The notes under the pieces were generated by a model. The model was not told where the DNA came from, searched no databases, and saw only the letters and a program-made list of their open reading frames with translations. A DNA stretch of 64,000 bases, from the NCBI GenBank assembly GCA_031291615.1, contig JARLIS010000061.1, positions 1 to 64,000 of the forward strand, read 5' to 3'. A program made the position numbers and the translations under genes. The stretch is from Parvibaculum sp. Lineage in GTDB: Bacteria; Pseudomonadota; Alphaproteobacteria; Parvibaculales; Parvibaculaceae. The stretch's first letter is position 1, and every line of letters starts with the position of its first letter. Positions 1-9,326 of the stretch are shown in pieces.

Positions 1-264
1 CAGCAGCAGCGCCACGCTTATGAGAGGCGGTCGGGAAATTTCGTTCGGGTTATATAAGAGCGAGGGGGCGCGCTTGGCGTGGGGGGCCGGCGCGGGGTGG
101 GGCCCCGCCGCGACGACGGGCGGCGGCACATAGACGGGTTGGGGTTGCGGCGGCGGATTTTCGCCGAAACCGAACCCGGCACAGGCGCCGAGGCCCGCAC
201 AACCGGCAACAAGAACGACAATCCGGAGGCCGGATTTCAGATACCGCTGTCCCGCAAACGCCAC
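1..264 (-). CDS. Penicillin-binding-protein activator-like lipoprotein, N-terminal part
   Basis: The gene runs off the left edge, so only about the first 88 residues are visible. Reading leftward from GTG at 264, preceded by AGGAAAG, it gives a hydrophobic stretch (LRIVVLVAGCAGLGACAG) with a lipobox-like cysteine. A proline-rich linker follows (PPPQPQP, later PAPAPHAK), and then the start of a folded domain (ISRPPLISVALLL). This is the usual start of LppC/LpoA-type periplasmic-binding-fold lipoproteins, which stimulate peptidoglycan synthases and are commonly found divergent from rsmI, as here. The name rests on this N-terminus and gene order only. Confidence 0.55.
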   Translation of the reverse strand, partial: MAFAGQRYLKSGLRIVVLVAGCAGLGACAGFGFGENPPPQPQPVYVPPPVVAAGPHPAPAPHAKRAPSLLYNPNEISRPPLISVALLL

Positions 265-405
265 GTGAGCTTTCCTATGTAAAACCAGGCGTGAGCCTAC
301 TGGCGGCTCCCCGCCAAGTAAACGGGTCCGCGCCGCCGCAACAGGCCGGCATTGCCAAATAAAAACCCGCGGCGCAAGGTCTGCCCTCACCGCCCGATAG
401 GTACC

Positions 406-1290
406 ATGTCCGACCCTGAAACCTCGTCTTCCGCCCGCCGCAGCCTCAGCGCGCTCGCGCCCGGCCTCTATGTGACGGCGACCCCCATTGGCAACGCCTC
501 CGACATCAGCCTGCGCGCGCTCGACGTGCTGAAGGCGGCCGATCTCGTTCTGTGCGAGGACACGCGGGTGACGGCGAAACTTTTCGCCATTCACGGCATC
601 GAAGCGAAGATGGCCCCCTATCACGACCATAACGCCGCCGAAATGCGCCCCCGCATTCTCAGGCGTCTGGAAGCCGGAGAGCGCATCGCGCTCGTTTCGG
701 ATGCGGGCACCCCGCTCATTTCCGATCCGGGCTTCAAGCTGGTGCGCGAGGCGGTCGCCGCCGGCCATCATGTGACGACCTTGCCCGGCGCTTCGTCGGT
801 CATGGCGGCGCTGACCCTGGCCGGCCTGCCGACCGATCGTTTTTTCTTCGGCGGCTTCCTGAGCGCCAAACAGGAAGCGCGGCGCAAGGAACTGGCGGAC
901 CTCGCCGCGATCCCGGCCACCCTCGTCTTTCTCGAAAGCGCCAATCGGCTGGCGGCGAGCCTCGCCGATATGGCCGCAGGCCTCGGCGCGCGCGAGGCCG
1001 CCGTCGCCCGCGAACTCACCAAGAAATTCGAGGAAGTCCGGCGCGGGGCCCTCGCCGATCTCGCGCGCCACTATGAAGAGACGGGCGCGCCGAAAGGCGA
1101 GATCGTCGTTGTTGTCGGCCCGCCCGCGCCACAGGCAGCGCTCTGCCAGCATGAGATCGACGCGATGATCGAAAACGCGCTGGGCCGCGCCAGCCTCAAG
1201 GACGCCGTCGCCGAAGTCGTCGCGATGACGGGTCTGCCGCGCCGCGAAATCTATGCCCGTGCGCTGACCTTGAGCGAAGGCGCGGAATGA
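406..1290 (+). CDS. rsmI: 16S rRNA (cytidine1402-2'-O)-methyltransferase RsmI
   Basis: RsmI methylates the ribose of C1402 in the 16S rRNA decoding centre using S-adenosylmethionine. The protein shows the tetrapyrrole-methylase fold throughout: VTATPIGNASDISLRAL near the N-terminus, CEDTR at about residue 45, VSDAGTPLISDPG near 100 and LPGASSV near 130. Length (294 residues) is typical. ATG 406 is preferred over an upstream in-frame TTG at 352, because conserved residues begin about 25 codons later. It is followed 13 bp downstream by yraN, the usual pairing. Confidence 0.93.
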   Translation: MSDPETSSSARRSLSALAPGLYVTATPIGNASDISLRALDVLKAADLVLCEDTRVTAKLFAIHGIEAKMAPYHDHNAAEMRPRILRRLEAGERIALVSDAGTPLISDPGFKLVREAVAAGHHVTTLPGASSVMAALTLAGLPTDRFFFGGFLSAKQEARRKELADLAAIPATLVFLESANRLAASLADMAAGLGAREAAVARELTKKFEEVRRGALADLARHYEETGAPKGEIVVVVGPPAPQAALCQHEIDAMIENALGRASLKDAVAEVVAMTGLPRREIYARALTLSEGAE

Positions 1291-1303
1291 CGGACAAAAA
1301 GGC

Positions 1304-1672
1304 ATGAAGGGCTCGCCTGCCCGGGGCCGCGAAGCCCATGCCGCAGGCCTGCGCGCCGAAGCGCTGGCCGCACTCCTGCTGCGCCTCAAGGGCTACCGCA
1401 TTCTTGCCCGGCGCATGAAAACGAAACTCGGCGAAATCGACCTCGTCGCGCGGCGCGGCCGCATCCTCGTCTTTGTCGAAGTGAAGGCGCGGCGCGATCT
1501 TGACGGCGCGGCGGAAGCTCTGATGGCGGAGCAGCGCGGCCGGCTTGCCCGCGCCGCCTCCCTTTTCGTCGCCGCGCGGCCCGCGCTCGCCGCGCTCGAC
1601 ATGCGTTTCGACCTCATCCTCGTCGCGCCGCGGCGCTGGCCGCGCCATCTCGCCGATGCCTGGCGTCCCTGA
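1304..1672 (+). CDS. YraN / UPF0102 family nuclease-like protein
   Basis: A 122-residue protein of the UPF0102 family, which has a restriction-endonuclease-like fold and unknown cellular role. The family signature is clear: GEIDLVARRGRILVFVEVKAR, at about residues 43-63, contains the acidic D and E-x-K residues expected of PD-(D/E)XK nucleases. It starts 13 bp after rsmI and is almost certainly co-transcribed with it, the standard arrangement in Proteobacteria. Linked annotations suggest a DNA repair or recombination role, but that is inference. Confidence 0.88.
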   Translation: MKGSPARGREAHAAGLRAEALAALLLRLKGYRILARRMKTKLGEIDLVARRGRILVFVEVKARRDLDGAAEALMAEQRGRLARAASLFVAARPALAALDMRFDLILVAPRRWPRHLADAWRP

Positions 1673-1752
1673 AGCGCGGCGGCACGGCCATAATCTTGCC
1701 TTATGCCGCAGGCTTTCTGTGCGTCCTCGCGGCGACGAAAGGAAACGGATTC

Positions 1753-2343
1753 ATGCGATATCTTGTAGCTGGCGCGCTCATTCTCTCGGCATCTTGTGCA
1801 GCGGGCTGCGTGCCGCTGATCGCGGGCGGCGCGGCGACGGGCGCCGTCATGGCCTCGCAGGATCGAGGCCTTGAACAGGGCGTCAACGACAATGAGATCG
1901 CGGTCGAGATCAACCGCAAGCTCGCCGAAAAGGACGGCAAGCTCTTCGCCCGCGTCTCGACCCAGATCACCAATGGCCGCGTGGTGCTGATCGGCAGCGT
2001 CGACAACCCGGAAGACCGCATCGCCGCGACGAAAGTCGCCTGGAGCGTCGGCGGTGTGAAGGAAGTGATCGACCAGATCGAAGTCGGTAAACCTTTAAGC
2101 TTCTCCGAGCGCACAAGCGACACGGTCATCACGACCAAGCTGCGCGCCGCTATCATCGGCGACAGCAAGGTCAGCAGCATCAACTATTCGATCGAGACCT
2201 TGCGCGGCACCATCTATCTGATGGGCATAGCGCAGAACCAGGCGGAACTCGATCGCGTCATCGGCTATGCGCGCGGCATTTCCGGTGTGCGCAACGTCGT
2301 TTCGAATGTCGCGGTGAAGTCTCCCGCCGCTGTGCAGCAATAG
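1753..2343 (+). CDS. BON-domain lipoprotein (osmotically inducible type)
   Basis: A 196-residue exported protein. It starts at ATG 1753 after GAAAGGAAACGG and begins with a lipoprotein signal peptide (LILSASCAAGC), followed by a glycine-rich stretch (IAGGAATGAV). Two BON domains follow, at about residues 45-110 and 120-190; each carries the typical G-x-V-x-L-x-G strand pattern (NGRVVLIGSV, RGTIYLMGIA). BON proteins of this kind (OsmY, DolP, YraP) bind phospholipid and support the outer membrane. It lies downstream of rsmI-yraN, a common arrangement with dolP-like genes. Confidence 0.88.
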   Translation: MRYLVAGALILSASCAAGCVPLIAGGAATGAVMASQDRGLEQGVNDNEIAVEINRKLAEKDGKLFARVSTQITNGRVVLIGSVDNPEDRIAATKVAWSVGGVKEVIDQIEVGKPLSFSERTSDTVITTKLRAAIIGDSKVSSINYSIETLRGTIYLMGIAQNQAELDRVIGYARGISGVRNVVSNVAVKSPAAVQQ

Positions 2344-2400
2344 AATAATTTGCCGCCGCCCATCTTGCCGCCGCCGCACATCCCGCGCCATGATCGGGCC

Positions 2401-3258
2401 ATGAGCGAAACGGACATGGGCATTGAAGCGGAATTGCGTGCGGCGGGCGAGGCGGCGGATGACGCGCTCGACGTCGGCAGGCTTGCGCTCGTGCTTGCAG
2501 CGCTCGACCGCCCGGATGTTTCCATTCTCGCTTACGAAGAACATCTCGCCGAGCTCGCCGATGCGGGCCGCCGCAAATTCGAGAAGGCGACGGCCGCGCA
2601 GCGCAACGACGCCGATGTCCTGTCGCTGATGCTTTCAAGCCTGATCGCCGGCCGCTTCAACTATCGCGGCGACAGCGAGACATATGACGATCTGCAAAAC
2701 GCCAATCTGATGCATGTCATCGACCGCCGCAAAGGCCTGCCCGTTTCGCTCGGCGTACTCTATCTCCATGTCGGCCGCGCCCTCGGCCTCGATCTCGCCG
2801 GGTTGAACTTCCCCGGCCATTTCGTCCTGCGCCTTCAGGCGGGTTCGACGGCGGCGATCGTCGATCCCTTCAATCGCGGCCAGACGCTGTCCTCCGCCGA
2901 TCTTCTTCAGCTCATTCGCGGCATTGAGGGGCCGGAGGCGAAACTCTCGCCCGAGGCCTATGCGCCGGTGACGTCCCGCGAAATCCTGCTCCGGCTCCAG
3001 AACAACATTCTCGGCCGGGCGCTGAAGGCGAATGAATTCGAGCGCGCCCGCGATGTGGTGACGCGCATGATCTGGATCGCGCCGCGCCGCGCCGGCCTCC
3101 AGTTCGAGCTCGGCCGCCTCGAAGTGCATGCCGGGCACATGGGCGCGGCGGCGACCGCCTTCGAGACCTGCCGCAACATGGCCTCCGACGATGGCGAAAT
3201 GCGTATCGCCGGCATGGCCGAGGAGGCGCTCCGCCGCCTCAAGGCGAGGCTCAACTAG
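2401..3258 (+). CDS. SirB1-type transglutaminase-like protein with TPR-like C-terminus
   Basis: A 285-residue protein of the transglutaminase-like SirB1 family. The N-terminal half has a helical region ending in SLIAGRFNYRGDSETYDD, then the core RKGLPVSLGVLYLHVGRALGL and the NFPGHFVLRL motif that holds the histidine of the transglutaminase-like fold. The C-terminal 90 residues form helix pairs typical of tetratricopeptide repeats. ATG 2401 is preferred to an upstream in-frame start at 2350 because the latter adds only a proline-rich segment. Biochemical function in this family is not established. Confidence 0.85.
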   Translation: MSETDMGIEAELRAAGEAADDALDVGRLALVLAALDRPDVSILAYEEHLAELADAGRRKFEKATAAQRNDADVLSLMLSSLIAGRFNYRGDSETYDDLQNANLMHVIDRRKGLPVSLGVLYLHVGRALGLDLAGLNFPGHFVLRLQAGSTAAIVDPFNRGQTLSSADLLQLIRGIEGPEAKLSPEAYAPVTSREILLRLQNNILGRALKANEFERARDVVTRMIWIAPRRAGLQFELGRLEVHAGHMGAAATAFETCRNMASDDGEMRIAGMAEEALRRLKARLN

Positions 3259-3262
3259 CCCG

Positions 3263-3949
3263 TCAGGGTCTCGGCATCGGCAGCATCTGCACCGATTGCA
3301 GGAAATCGCGCATCGCATCACCCACGCCCGTCAGGATCATTTCGACGCCGACGGTCGCGACGATGAGCCCCATCAGCCGCGTCACCACCGTGAGGTTCGT
3401 CTCGCCGAGAAAGCGCACGATGCGCGGCGCCTGCATGAACATGAGGTAAGTGACGGCCGAAATCGCGGCGAAGGCCGCGATCGAAATGGCGGTATAGAGG
3501 AAGCCCGGCTGGGCCGAAAATCCGACGGCGGTGGCGATGGTGCCGGGCCCGGCGATGATCGGCATGCCAAGCGGCGAAACGGCGACCGAAAGCTGCGCCT
3601 TGATGATGTCCTCGGGCGCTTCCTCCCCCTCGACCTGGCGCGGCACCTGCACCGAGGAAGAGCGGCCCTGAAGCATCTGGTAGCCGACAATGGCGACGAG
3701 AATGCCGCCCGCGATCCTGAGCGCGGCCATGGTGATGCCGAAGATCTCGAAGATGAGCTTTCCGGCAAGGCTGAAGCCGACGACGACGGCAAGCGCCGTC
3801 AGCACCGCATTGCGGGCAATGGCGCGCCGGACATCGGGCTTGTCGCCCGCCGTCAGCGCGATGAATATGGGCGTCGCTGAAACCGGATTGGCGATGGCGA
3901 AATAGCCCGCCAGCGCGGTCAGTCCGAAAGTGACGAGTTCATTGACCAT
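3263..3949 (-). CDS. MarC family integral membrane protein
   Basis: A 228-residue membrane protein with about six hydrophobic segments and the MarC family signature near the start ([17 protein letters not shown], residues 17-33). A second conserved region is [15 protein letters not shown], at about residues 125-140. MarC proteins were once linked to multiple antibiotic resistance, but that role is doubtful and their transport substrate is unknown. The stop lies 4 bp from the end of the upstream convergent gene, and its start faces gshB across a 142-bp intergenic region that must hold both promoters. Confidence 0.9.
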   Translation of the reverse strand: MVNELVTFGLTALAGYFAIANPVSATPIFIALTAGDKPDVRRAIARNAVLTALAVVVGFSLAGKLIFEIFGITMAALRIAGGILVAIVGYQMLQGRSSSVQVPRQVEGEEAPEDIIKAQLSVAVSPLGMPIIAGPGTIATAVGFSAQPGFLYTAISIAAFAAISAVTYLMFMQAPRIVRFLGETNLTVVTRLMGLIVATVGVEMILTGVGDAMRDFLQSVQMLPMPRP

Positions 3950-4091
3950 GTGCCGCCCCCTGTCCCTTCAGGGTCGCTCTTGCGCCGCGCCCGCGCAAGC
4001 CGCTCTTTCGCTGGCATTTCGCCTCGGCCTCCCCCATCTTTCCATCCAAACGATCTCTCGCGCCCCAAGACGGCCAAGCCTCGGAGCCCAA

Positions 4092-5033
4092 ATGCCGCTC
4101 AATGTCGCCATCCAGATGGACCCGATCCACACCATCAACATCAACGCGGATTCGACCTTCGCCCTGGGGCTCGAAGCGCAGTCGCGCGGCCACAAGCTCT
4201 GGTACTACGAGCCGAAGGAGCTTTCGATGCGCGATGGCCGCGTCTATGCCCGCGGCCGACCGATGACGCTCCGCCGCGAGACCGGCAATCACTCATCCCT
4301 CGGCTCCATGGAAAAGATCGACCTCGCCTCGGTCGACGTCGTGCTGATGCGCCAGGACCCGCCCTTCGACATGGGCTACATCACCGCGACGCATATGCTC
4401 GAAGCGATCCATCCGAAAACGCTCGTCGTCAACGATCCGGCCGAAGTCCGCAACGCGCCGGAGAAACTCTTCGCCACGCGCTTTGAAGGCCTGCTTCCGC
4501 CGACGCTCATCAGCCGCGACCCGGAGGAGATCAAATCCTTCCGCAAGGAATTCGGCGACATCATCGTGAAGCCCTTGTTCGGCAATGGCGGCGCGGGCGT
4601 CTTCCGCATCCGCGAGGGCGACGAGAACCTCGCCTCGCTTCTCGAAATGTTCGGTCAGATGAACCGCGAGCCGGTCATCGTGCAGAAATATCTCGCCGAT
4701 GTCAGGAAGGGCGACAAGCGCATCATCCTGATCGACGGCGTCGCGGCCGGCGCGATCAATCGCGTGCCCGCCGAAGGCGAGGCCCGCTCCAACATGCATG
4801 TCGGCGGCCGGCCTGAAAAAACCGCGCTGACGAAGCGCGAGCAGGAAATCTGCGACGCGATCGGACCCGAGCTCAAGAAGCGCGGCCTCATCTTCGTCGG
4901 CATCGACGTCATCGGCGACTACCTCACCGAAATCAACGTCACCTCGCCGACAGGCATCCAGGAAATCGACCGCTTCGACGGCACCAACCTCGCCGCCCTC
5001 GTCTGGGACGCGATCGAAGCGCGGCGGAAATAG
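4092..5033 (+). CDS. gshB: Glutathione synthetase
   Basis: Glutathione synthetase joins gamma-glutamylcysteine and glycine with ATP. The 313-residue protein has the prokaryotic GSH synthetase N-domain ([19 protein letters not shown]) followed by an ATP-grasp domain: [15 protein letters not shown] around residue 160, the loop ending RSNMHVGG, and the C-terminal [14 protein letters not shown] with metal- and substrate-binding residues. The start at ATG 4092 matches the family's N-terminus; the longer frame upstream is not conserved. In related genomes gshB lies close to rsmI-yraN and to comM, as here. Confidence 0.95.
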   Translation: MPLNVAIQMDPIHTININADSTFALGLEAQSRGHKLWYYEPKELSMRDGRVYARGRPMTLRRETGNHSSLGSMEKIDLASVDVVLMRQDPPFDMGYITATHMLEAIHPKTLVVNDPAEVRNAPEKLFATRFEGLLPPTLISRDPEEIKSFRKEFGDIIVKPLFGNGGAGVFRIREGDENLASLLEMFGQMNREPVIVQKYLADVRKGDKRIILIDGVAAGAINRVPAEGEARSNMHVGGRPEKTALTKREQEICDAIGPELKKRGLIFVGIDVIGDYLTEINVTSPTGIQEIDRFDGTNLAALVWDAIEARRK

Positions 5034-5056
5034 ACGCGGACAATTTGGGGGCTGGC

Positions 5057-6304
5057 ATGAAACTCATCTCTCTTTCGGCGCTCGCCTTGATGGCGGGCGT
5101 CGTCGCGGCCTCGGCCGACGAGGCCGGGCTCGATGCCAAGGCCCGCGCGATCCAGTCCCGCATCATCACCATCGACACCCATACCGATATTCCGACCTTC
5201 TTCGCCACGCCGAAATACGATCCCGGCAAGGACAATCCGCCGCCCGTTCTCGTCGACATTCCGAAGATGAGGCAGGGCGGCCTCGACGCGGTTTTCTTCA
5301 TCGCCTATGTCGAGCAGACGAAGCGCGACGCGGCGGGCTATGCCGAAGCCGCCTCCGAGGCCTTTGCGAAATTCGCCGCCATCCACCGTATGACGGACGA
5401 GCAATATCCGAGCGAGATCGGACTGGCGCTCACCTCCGCCGATATCCGCCGTATCCATGCGCAAGGAAAGCGCGTCGCGCTGATCGGCATCGAGAACGGC
5501 TATTCGGTGGGCAGGGAGCCGGCGCTCCTCGACATCTATTACAGGCTCGGCGCGCGTTATTTCGGCCTCGTCCATAACGGCCATAACGACATCGCCGACA
5601 GCGCCCAGCCCCAATCCGATCTCGGCGACCGCCCGAACGACAAGGGTGGCGAGCATGGCGGCCTCAGCCCCTATGGCCGCGAGCTCATCGCCCGCTGCAA
5701 CGATCTGGGGATCATGGTCGACGTCTCCCACTCGGCGAAATCGACGACGCTCGATGCGATCAAGGCCTCGCGCGCGCCGATCATCGCTTCGCATTCGGCC
5801 GTCTTTGCGCTCAATCCCCATCCCCGCAACATGAGCGACGAGGAGATGAAGCTGCTGGCCAAAAAGGGCGGCGTCATCCAGATCATTGCCTTCGACGAAT
5901 ATCTGAAAGCCATGCCTAAGGAGAAGAAGGCCGCGCGGGGCAAGCTTGCAAAATCTCTCGGCCTCACCAGCCTCGACGCCTTTTTCGACGCGAGCCCCGC
6001 CGTGAAGGCGAAGTACCGGGCGGGCAGCGCCGCGCTCGACAAGAAATATCCGCGCGCCACCGTTCGCGATCTCGTCGACCACATCGACTATGCCGTGAAG
6101 CTCATCGGCATCGACCATGTCGGGATCGCCTCCGATTTTCAGGGCGGCGGCGGCATCGAAGGCTGGTCGAATGCGGGCGAAACCCTGAACGTGACGAAGG
6201 AGCTTGTCCGCCGCGGCTATTCCGAAGCCGATATAGGCAAGCTCTGGGGCGGCAATGTCATGCGCGTCATGGACGAGGTCGCCGCCATGCGGAAAGCCGA
6301 CTGA
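5057..6304 (+). CDS. Membrane dipeptidase (renal dipeptidase family, peptidase M19)
   Basis: A 415-residue zinc dipeptidase with an N-terminal signal peptide (KLISLSALALMAGVVAASA), so probably periplasmic. M19 motifs are present in order: IDTHTDIP with the H-x-D zinc ligands, IGIENGY with the bridging glutamate, YFGLVHNGHND, VDVSHSAKST, IIASHSA and, near the C-terminus, IGIDHVGIASDFQGG. The family cleaves dipeptides and some cyclic substrates; the natural substrate here is unknown. Start ATG 5057 follows GGGGG, 23 bp after the gshB stop, so it may be in the gshB transcript. Confidence 0.92.
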   Translation: MKLISLSALALMAGVVAASADEAGLDAKARAIQSRIITIDTHTDIPTFFATPKYDPGKDNPPPVLVDIPKMRQGGLDAVFFIAYVEQTKRDAAGYAEAASEAFAKFAAIHRMTDEQYPSEIGLALTSADIRRIHAQGKRVALIGIENGYSVGREPALLDIYYRLGARYFGLVHNGHNDIADSAQPQSDLGDRPNDKGGEHGGLSPYGRELIARCNDLGIMVDVSHSAKSTTLDAIKASRAPIIASHSAVFALNPHPRNMSDEEMKLLAKKGGVIQIIAFDEYLKAMPKEKKAARGKLAKSLGLTSLDAFFDASPAVKAKYRAGSAALDKKYPRATVRDLVDHIDYAVKLIGIDHVGIASDFQGGGGIEGWSNAGETLNVTKELVRRGYSEADIGKLWGGNVMRVMDEVAAMRKAD

Positions 6305-6382
6305 CGCCCGGCCTCTCGCATTCCGGCCTCCCGAATGTGGCCGAACGTCCCTAACCAATTCTTTACCATGTTGGGGGGATAC

Positions 6383-6442
6383 ATGGTCGTCTGGCGCAGC
6401 TTGGCGCAAGGACCGTGGAAAATCCTGCGAGGGTGGGCATGA
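6383..6442 (+). CDS. Possible 19-residue leader ORF coupled to the next gene
   Basis: A short frame starts with ATG 6383 behind a strong purine-rich site (GGGGGG) and ends TGA at 6440-6442. It overlaps the ATG of the following gene as ATGA. The peptide would be MVVWRSLAQGPWKILRGWA. Its ribosome site is better than that of the larger gene, which suggests translational coupling. It could also be chance, so it needs conservation evidence. Confidence 0.35.
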   Translation: MVVWRSLAQGPWKILRGWA

Positions 6443-7239
6443 GCTTCGGCGACGAGATTATGGCATCGGGCCACGCGCTCTCGGTGCATCGCAAGTCGGG
6501 CGGCCGCATCGTGATCGTGGGCCTTGATGGCGAGCCGCGATGGTCCGACCTCTGGGCCGGACTTCCCTGGATCGTGCAGCCCGATGAATCGAGGGCGGGC
6601 GCTTCGGCCGTGCAGAACGGCCCGCAATGCCGGCCCTATATCGCCTATCCCTTCAACCGCGACATCGGCTGCCGCTATTCGGGCTGGCGCGCCCGGGATC
6701 ATCTCGGCGAAATCCGCTTTACGGCGGAGGAAACCGACTTCGCCGCGCGCGCGACCGCTGGCCTTGAAGACTTCATCCTGATCGAGCCGGGCGTGCCCGC
6801 GCAATCCAATCCGAACAAGCAATGGGGCCGCGCGAAGTGGCAGGCCCTTGCCGACATTCTGACGGGCGAGGGCCGCGTCCTCGTGCAGGTCGGCGCGCCG
6901 GGCACCGATACGCTTGCGGGCGTCAAGCTCATCGAGACGCCTTCCTTCCGCCACGGCGCGGCCGTGCTTGCACGCGCCGCCCATTCCATTCTGCCCGAGG
7001 GCGGCCTCCATCATGCGGCGGGCGCTCTCCATCTGCCGGCCGTCGTGCTCTTTGGCGGCGCGGTCGATGTCGAGGCTACGGGCTATCCCTGGCACACCAA
7101 TGTCGTCGATGACGGCCCGCTTTCGCCCTGCGGCGCCTGGAGCCCTTGCGATCATTGCGCCGATATCTGGGCGAAGCTCTCGCCCGAACATGTGGCGGGC
7201 CTCCTGCCGCAGCAGGACCTTCTGCGCCGTCAGGCCTGA
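6439..7239 (+). CDS. Glycosyltransferase family 9-like protein
   Basis: A protein of about 266 residues resembling heptosyltransferase-type GT9 proteins. It opens with SFGDEIMASG, typical of a GT9-like subgroup, and contains IEPGVPAQSNPNKQWG, KWQALADIL and a C-terminal block ILPEGGLHHAAGALHLPAVVLFGG, the usual sugar-nucleotide-side motif with GG-x-HHAA. It ends with a cysteine-rich stretch (CGAWSPCDHC). The acceptor is not predictable. Start ATG 6439 is chosen over GTG 6415 because the conserved region begins right after it. The family is often linked to surface polysaccharide synthesis. Confidence 0.72.
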   Translation: MSFGDEIMASGHALSVHRKSGGRIVIVGLDGEPRWSDLWAGLPWIVQPDESRAGASAVQNGPQCRPYIAYPFNRDIGCRYSGWRARDHLGEIRFTAEETDFAARATAGLEDFILIEPGVPAQSNPNKQWGRAKWQALADILTGEGRVLVQVGAPGTDTLAGVKLIETPSFRHGAAVLARAAHSILPEGGLHHAAGALHLPAVVLFGGAVDVEATGYPWHTNVVDDGPLSPCGAWSPCDHCADIWAKLSPEHVAGLLPQQDLLRRQA

Positions 7240-7305
7240 TCGCAATCCGGCAAGCCTTCCCGTCATCCCCGCTCTCGGTCATGATTGCCGAAACGGGGAA
7301 CGCCC

Positions 7306-8433
7306 ATGGCCGCCGACGACAAGAGCACGCGCTACCGGGACAATCTGCAAGGCGAGGTCGATGGCGCCAGCCTTTACCGCGCGCTGGCCGCGGCTGAAGA
7401 GGACCCGAAACTCGCCGACGTCTATCGCCGCCTCGCCGCCGTCGAGGACAGCCACGCCGAATACTGGAAAAAGCAGCTGACGAAAGTCGGCGCCCGCATT
7501 CCGGGCCTGAAGCCCGGCTTCCGCACCCGCGCGCTCGCCTTCCTCGCCCGCCGCTTCGGCCCCGCCTTCGTGCTGCCCGTCATCAATACGCTCGAACAGG
7601 CAGACAGCGGCGCTTACGACAAGCAGCCGGAAGCCGTCGCCGGCGGTCTGCCCGCCGCCGAGCGCAGCCATGCGCGCATCCTCGCCGCCATCTCCGACGA
7701 CAGGACGGGCCTCGAAGGCGGCACCATCGCCCGCCTCGAAGGCCGCCACCGCGCCATGGGCGGCAATGCGCTGCGCGCCTCCGTGCTGGGCGCCAATGAC
7801 GGTCTCGTCTCGAACCTTTCCCTCGTCATGGGCGTCGCCGGCGCCGAAACGTCGAATGCGATGATCCTGCTGACGGGCCTTGCCGGCCTCGTCGCGGGCG
7901 CCTGTTCCATGGCGATGGGCGAGTGGCTTTCAGTCAACTCCTCCCGCGAGCTTTACCAGAAGCAGATCGCGACCGAGGCGATGGAGCTTGAAGAAGTGCC
8001 GGAGGAAGAGAAGGAAGAACTTGTCCTCATCTATCAGGCAAAGGGTCTGAGCGAAGCCGCCGCCAAGGCGCTCGCCGAAAAGCTCTTTGCCGACAAGAAG
8101 ACAGCGCTCGATACGCTGGTGCGCGAGGAGCTTGGCATCGACCCGCAGGAACTCGGCGGCTCGGCCTGGGGGGCGGCCGGCGCATCGCTCGTGCTTTTTT
8201 CGGTCGGCGCGATCTTTCCCGTCGCACCCTATTTCTTTCTCAGCGGCACGCAGGCGCTCCTCGCCAGCCTCGCCGCCTCGGGCGCGGCGCTTGCGGCGAT
8301 CGGCGCCGGCACGTCGCTCTTCACCGGACGCGGCGCTTTGTTCTCCGCCATGCGCCAGCTCTTCATCGGCTTCGCCGCCGCGGGCGTCACCTACGGCATC
8401 GGCCATCTCGTCGGCGTTAGCCTTGCCGGTTGA
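7306..8433 (+). CDS. Ferritin-like/VIT1-CCC1 family iron or manganese transporter
   Basis: A 375-residue fusion. The N-terminal 140 residues are a rubrerythrin/ferritin-like helical domain with E and E-x-x-H type ligands (AAAEEDPKLADVYRRLAAVEDSHAEYW). The C-terminal part is a VIT1/CCC1 transporter domain: LGANDGLVSNLSLVMGV, GLAGLVAGACSMAMGEWLSV and three C-terminal membrane segments. Known relatives such as MbfA export iron from the cytoplasm in alphaproteobacteria and are Irr-repressed in some. No clear iron-control box was identified here. It ends 86 bp before comM. Confidence 0.9.
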   Translation: MAADDKSTRYRDNLQGEVDGASLYRALAAAEEDPKLADVYRRLAAVEDSHAEYWKKQLTKVGARIPGLKPGFRTRALAFLARRFGPAFVLPVINTLEQADSGAYDKQPEAVAGGLPAAERSHARILAAISDDRTGLEGGTIARLEGRHRAMGGNALRASVLGANDGLVSNLSLVMGVAGAETSNAMILLTGLAGLVAGACSMAMGEWLSVNSSRELYQKQIATEAMELEEVPEEEKEELVLIYQAKGLSEAAAKALAEKLFADKKTALDTLVREELGIDPQELGGSAWGAAGASLVLFSVGAIFPVAPYFFLSGTQALLASLAASGAALAAIGAGTSLFTGRGALFSAMRQLFIGFAAAGVTYGIGHLVGVSLAG

Positions 8434-8519
8434 ATGAGTTCCGTTTTTGTTCTTGCTGAAATGACGCCGCCTCGCTAGCCTTGTCCCATAAACGGGGAAA
8501 TCGGAGCGGGGCAGGCGGC

Positions 8520-9259
8520 ATGGTCGCGCATATCGAGACGGTAGCCTTTCTGGGCGTCGAGGCGCGCCCCGTCGATGTTCAGGTCCAGATCGCGGGCGGC
8601 ATGCCGGCCTTCTCGGTCGTCGGCCTTGCCGACAAGGCGGTGGGCGAAAGCCGCGAGCGGGTCCGCGCCGCGCTCTCGGCCATCGGCCTCGGCCTGCCGC
8701 CGAAGCGCATCACCGTCAACCTCGCCCCCGCCGATCTTCCCAAGGAAGGTAGCCATTACGACTTGCCCATCGCCCTCGGCCTCCTCGTCGCCATGGGCGT
8801 CCTGCCCGCGCAGGAGCTGGAGCGCTTCGTCGTCATCGGCGAGCTGTCGCTCGACGGCCAGATCAACGCGGTCGCGGGCGCCTTGCCCGCCGCCATCGCG
8901 GCCAACGCCAAGGGCCGCGGCCTCATTTGCCCGCAAGCCTGCGGGCCGGAAGCGGCCTGGGCGGGCATGGGCGCGGACAATCCGGGCGGCGTGCTCGCGC
9001 CGCGCTCGATCATCGCCCTCGTCAATCATTTCAAGGGCACGCAGGTTCTCTCCGAACCGCAACCGATGAGGGCGGCCGAAGCCCGCTCCCTTCCCGATCT
9101 GCGCGACATCAAGGGACAGGAAACGGCCAAGCGCGCGCTCGAGGTCGCGGCCGCCGGCGGCCACAACATGCTGATGGTGGGGCCTCCCGGCTCCGGCAAG
9201 TCGATGCTCGCATCTCGCCTTCCCGGCATCCTGCCGCCTCTGACGCCGCGCGAAATGCT
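8520..9259 (+). pseudogene. comM: comM (yifB) fragment 1 of 3, N-terminal domain and Walker A
   Basis: The first 246 codons of the Mg-chelatase-family AAA+ helicase ComM, which supports branch migration during natural transformation. The fragment has the family N-terminus ([20 protein letters not shown]), [16 protein letters not shown], and the Walker [10 protein letters not shown] at about residue 221. The frame breaks at 9260, where a transposon terminal repeat starts; translation would end at TAG 9270-9272, giving a product of about 250 residues that lacks Walker B. Joining 9259 to 13881 keeps the reading frame. Confidence 0.95.
9252..9259. repeat. Target-site duplication, left copy (GAAATGCT)
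   Basis: Eight bases directly before the left terminal repeat. The same octamer follows the right terminal repeat at 13873-13880. Eight bases is the target duplication known for the IS1595 family, and removing one copy restores the comM frame. Confidence 0.93.
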
Positions 9260-9282
9260 CGGTATTAGGTAGCAAGCACACC
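9260..9282 (+). repeat. Left terminal inverted repeat of IS1595-type element
   Basis: Begins CGGTATTAGGTAGCAA and matches the reverse complement of 13850-13872 at 22 of 23 positions, the exception being G versus A at position 17. The stop codon that ends comM fragment 1 lies inside it. Confidence 0.93.
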
Positions 9283-9326
9283 TGAGAATTGCTCGCACCT
9301 AGTCCCGCTCTTTAGGAGAAGAGCGA

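Noticed and set aside
4919-6409. A 496-codon minus-strand frame opposite the dipeptidase gene
   Set aside because: Antisense shadow of a recognised peptidase gene.
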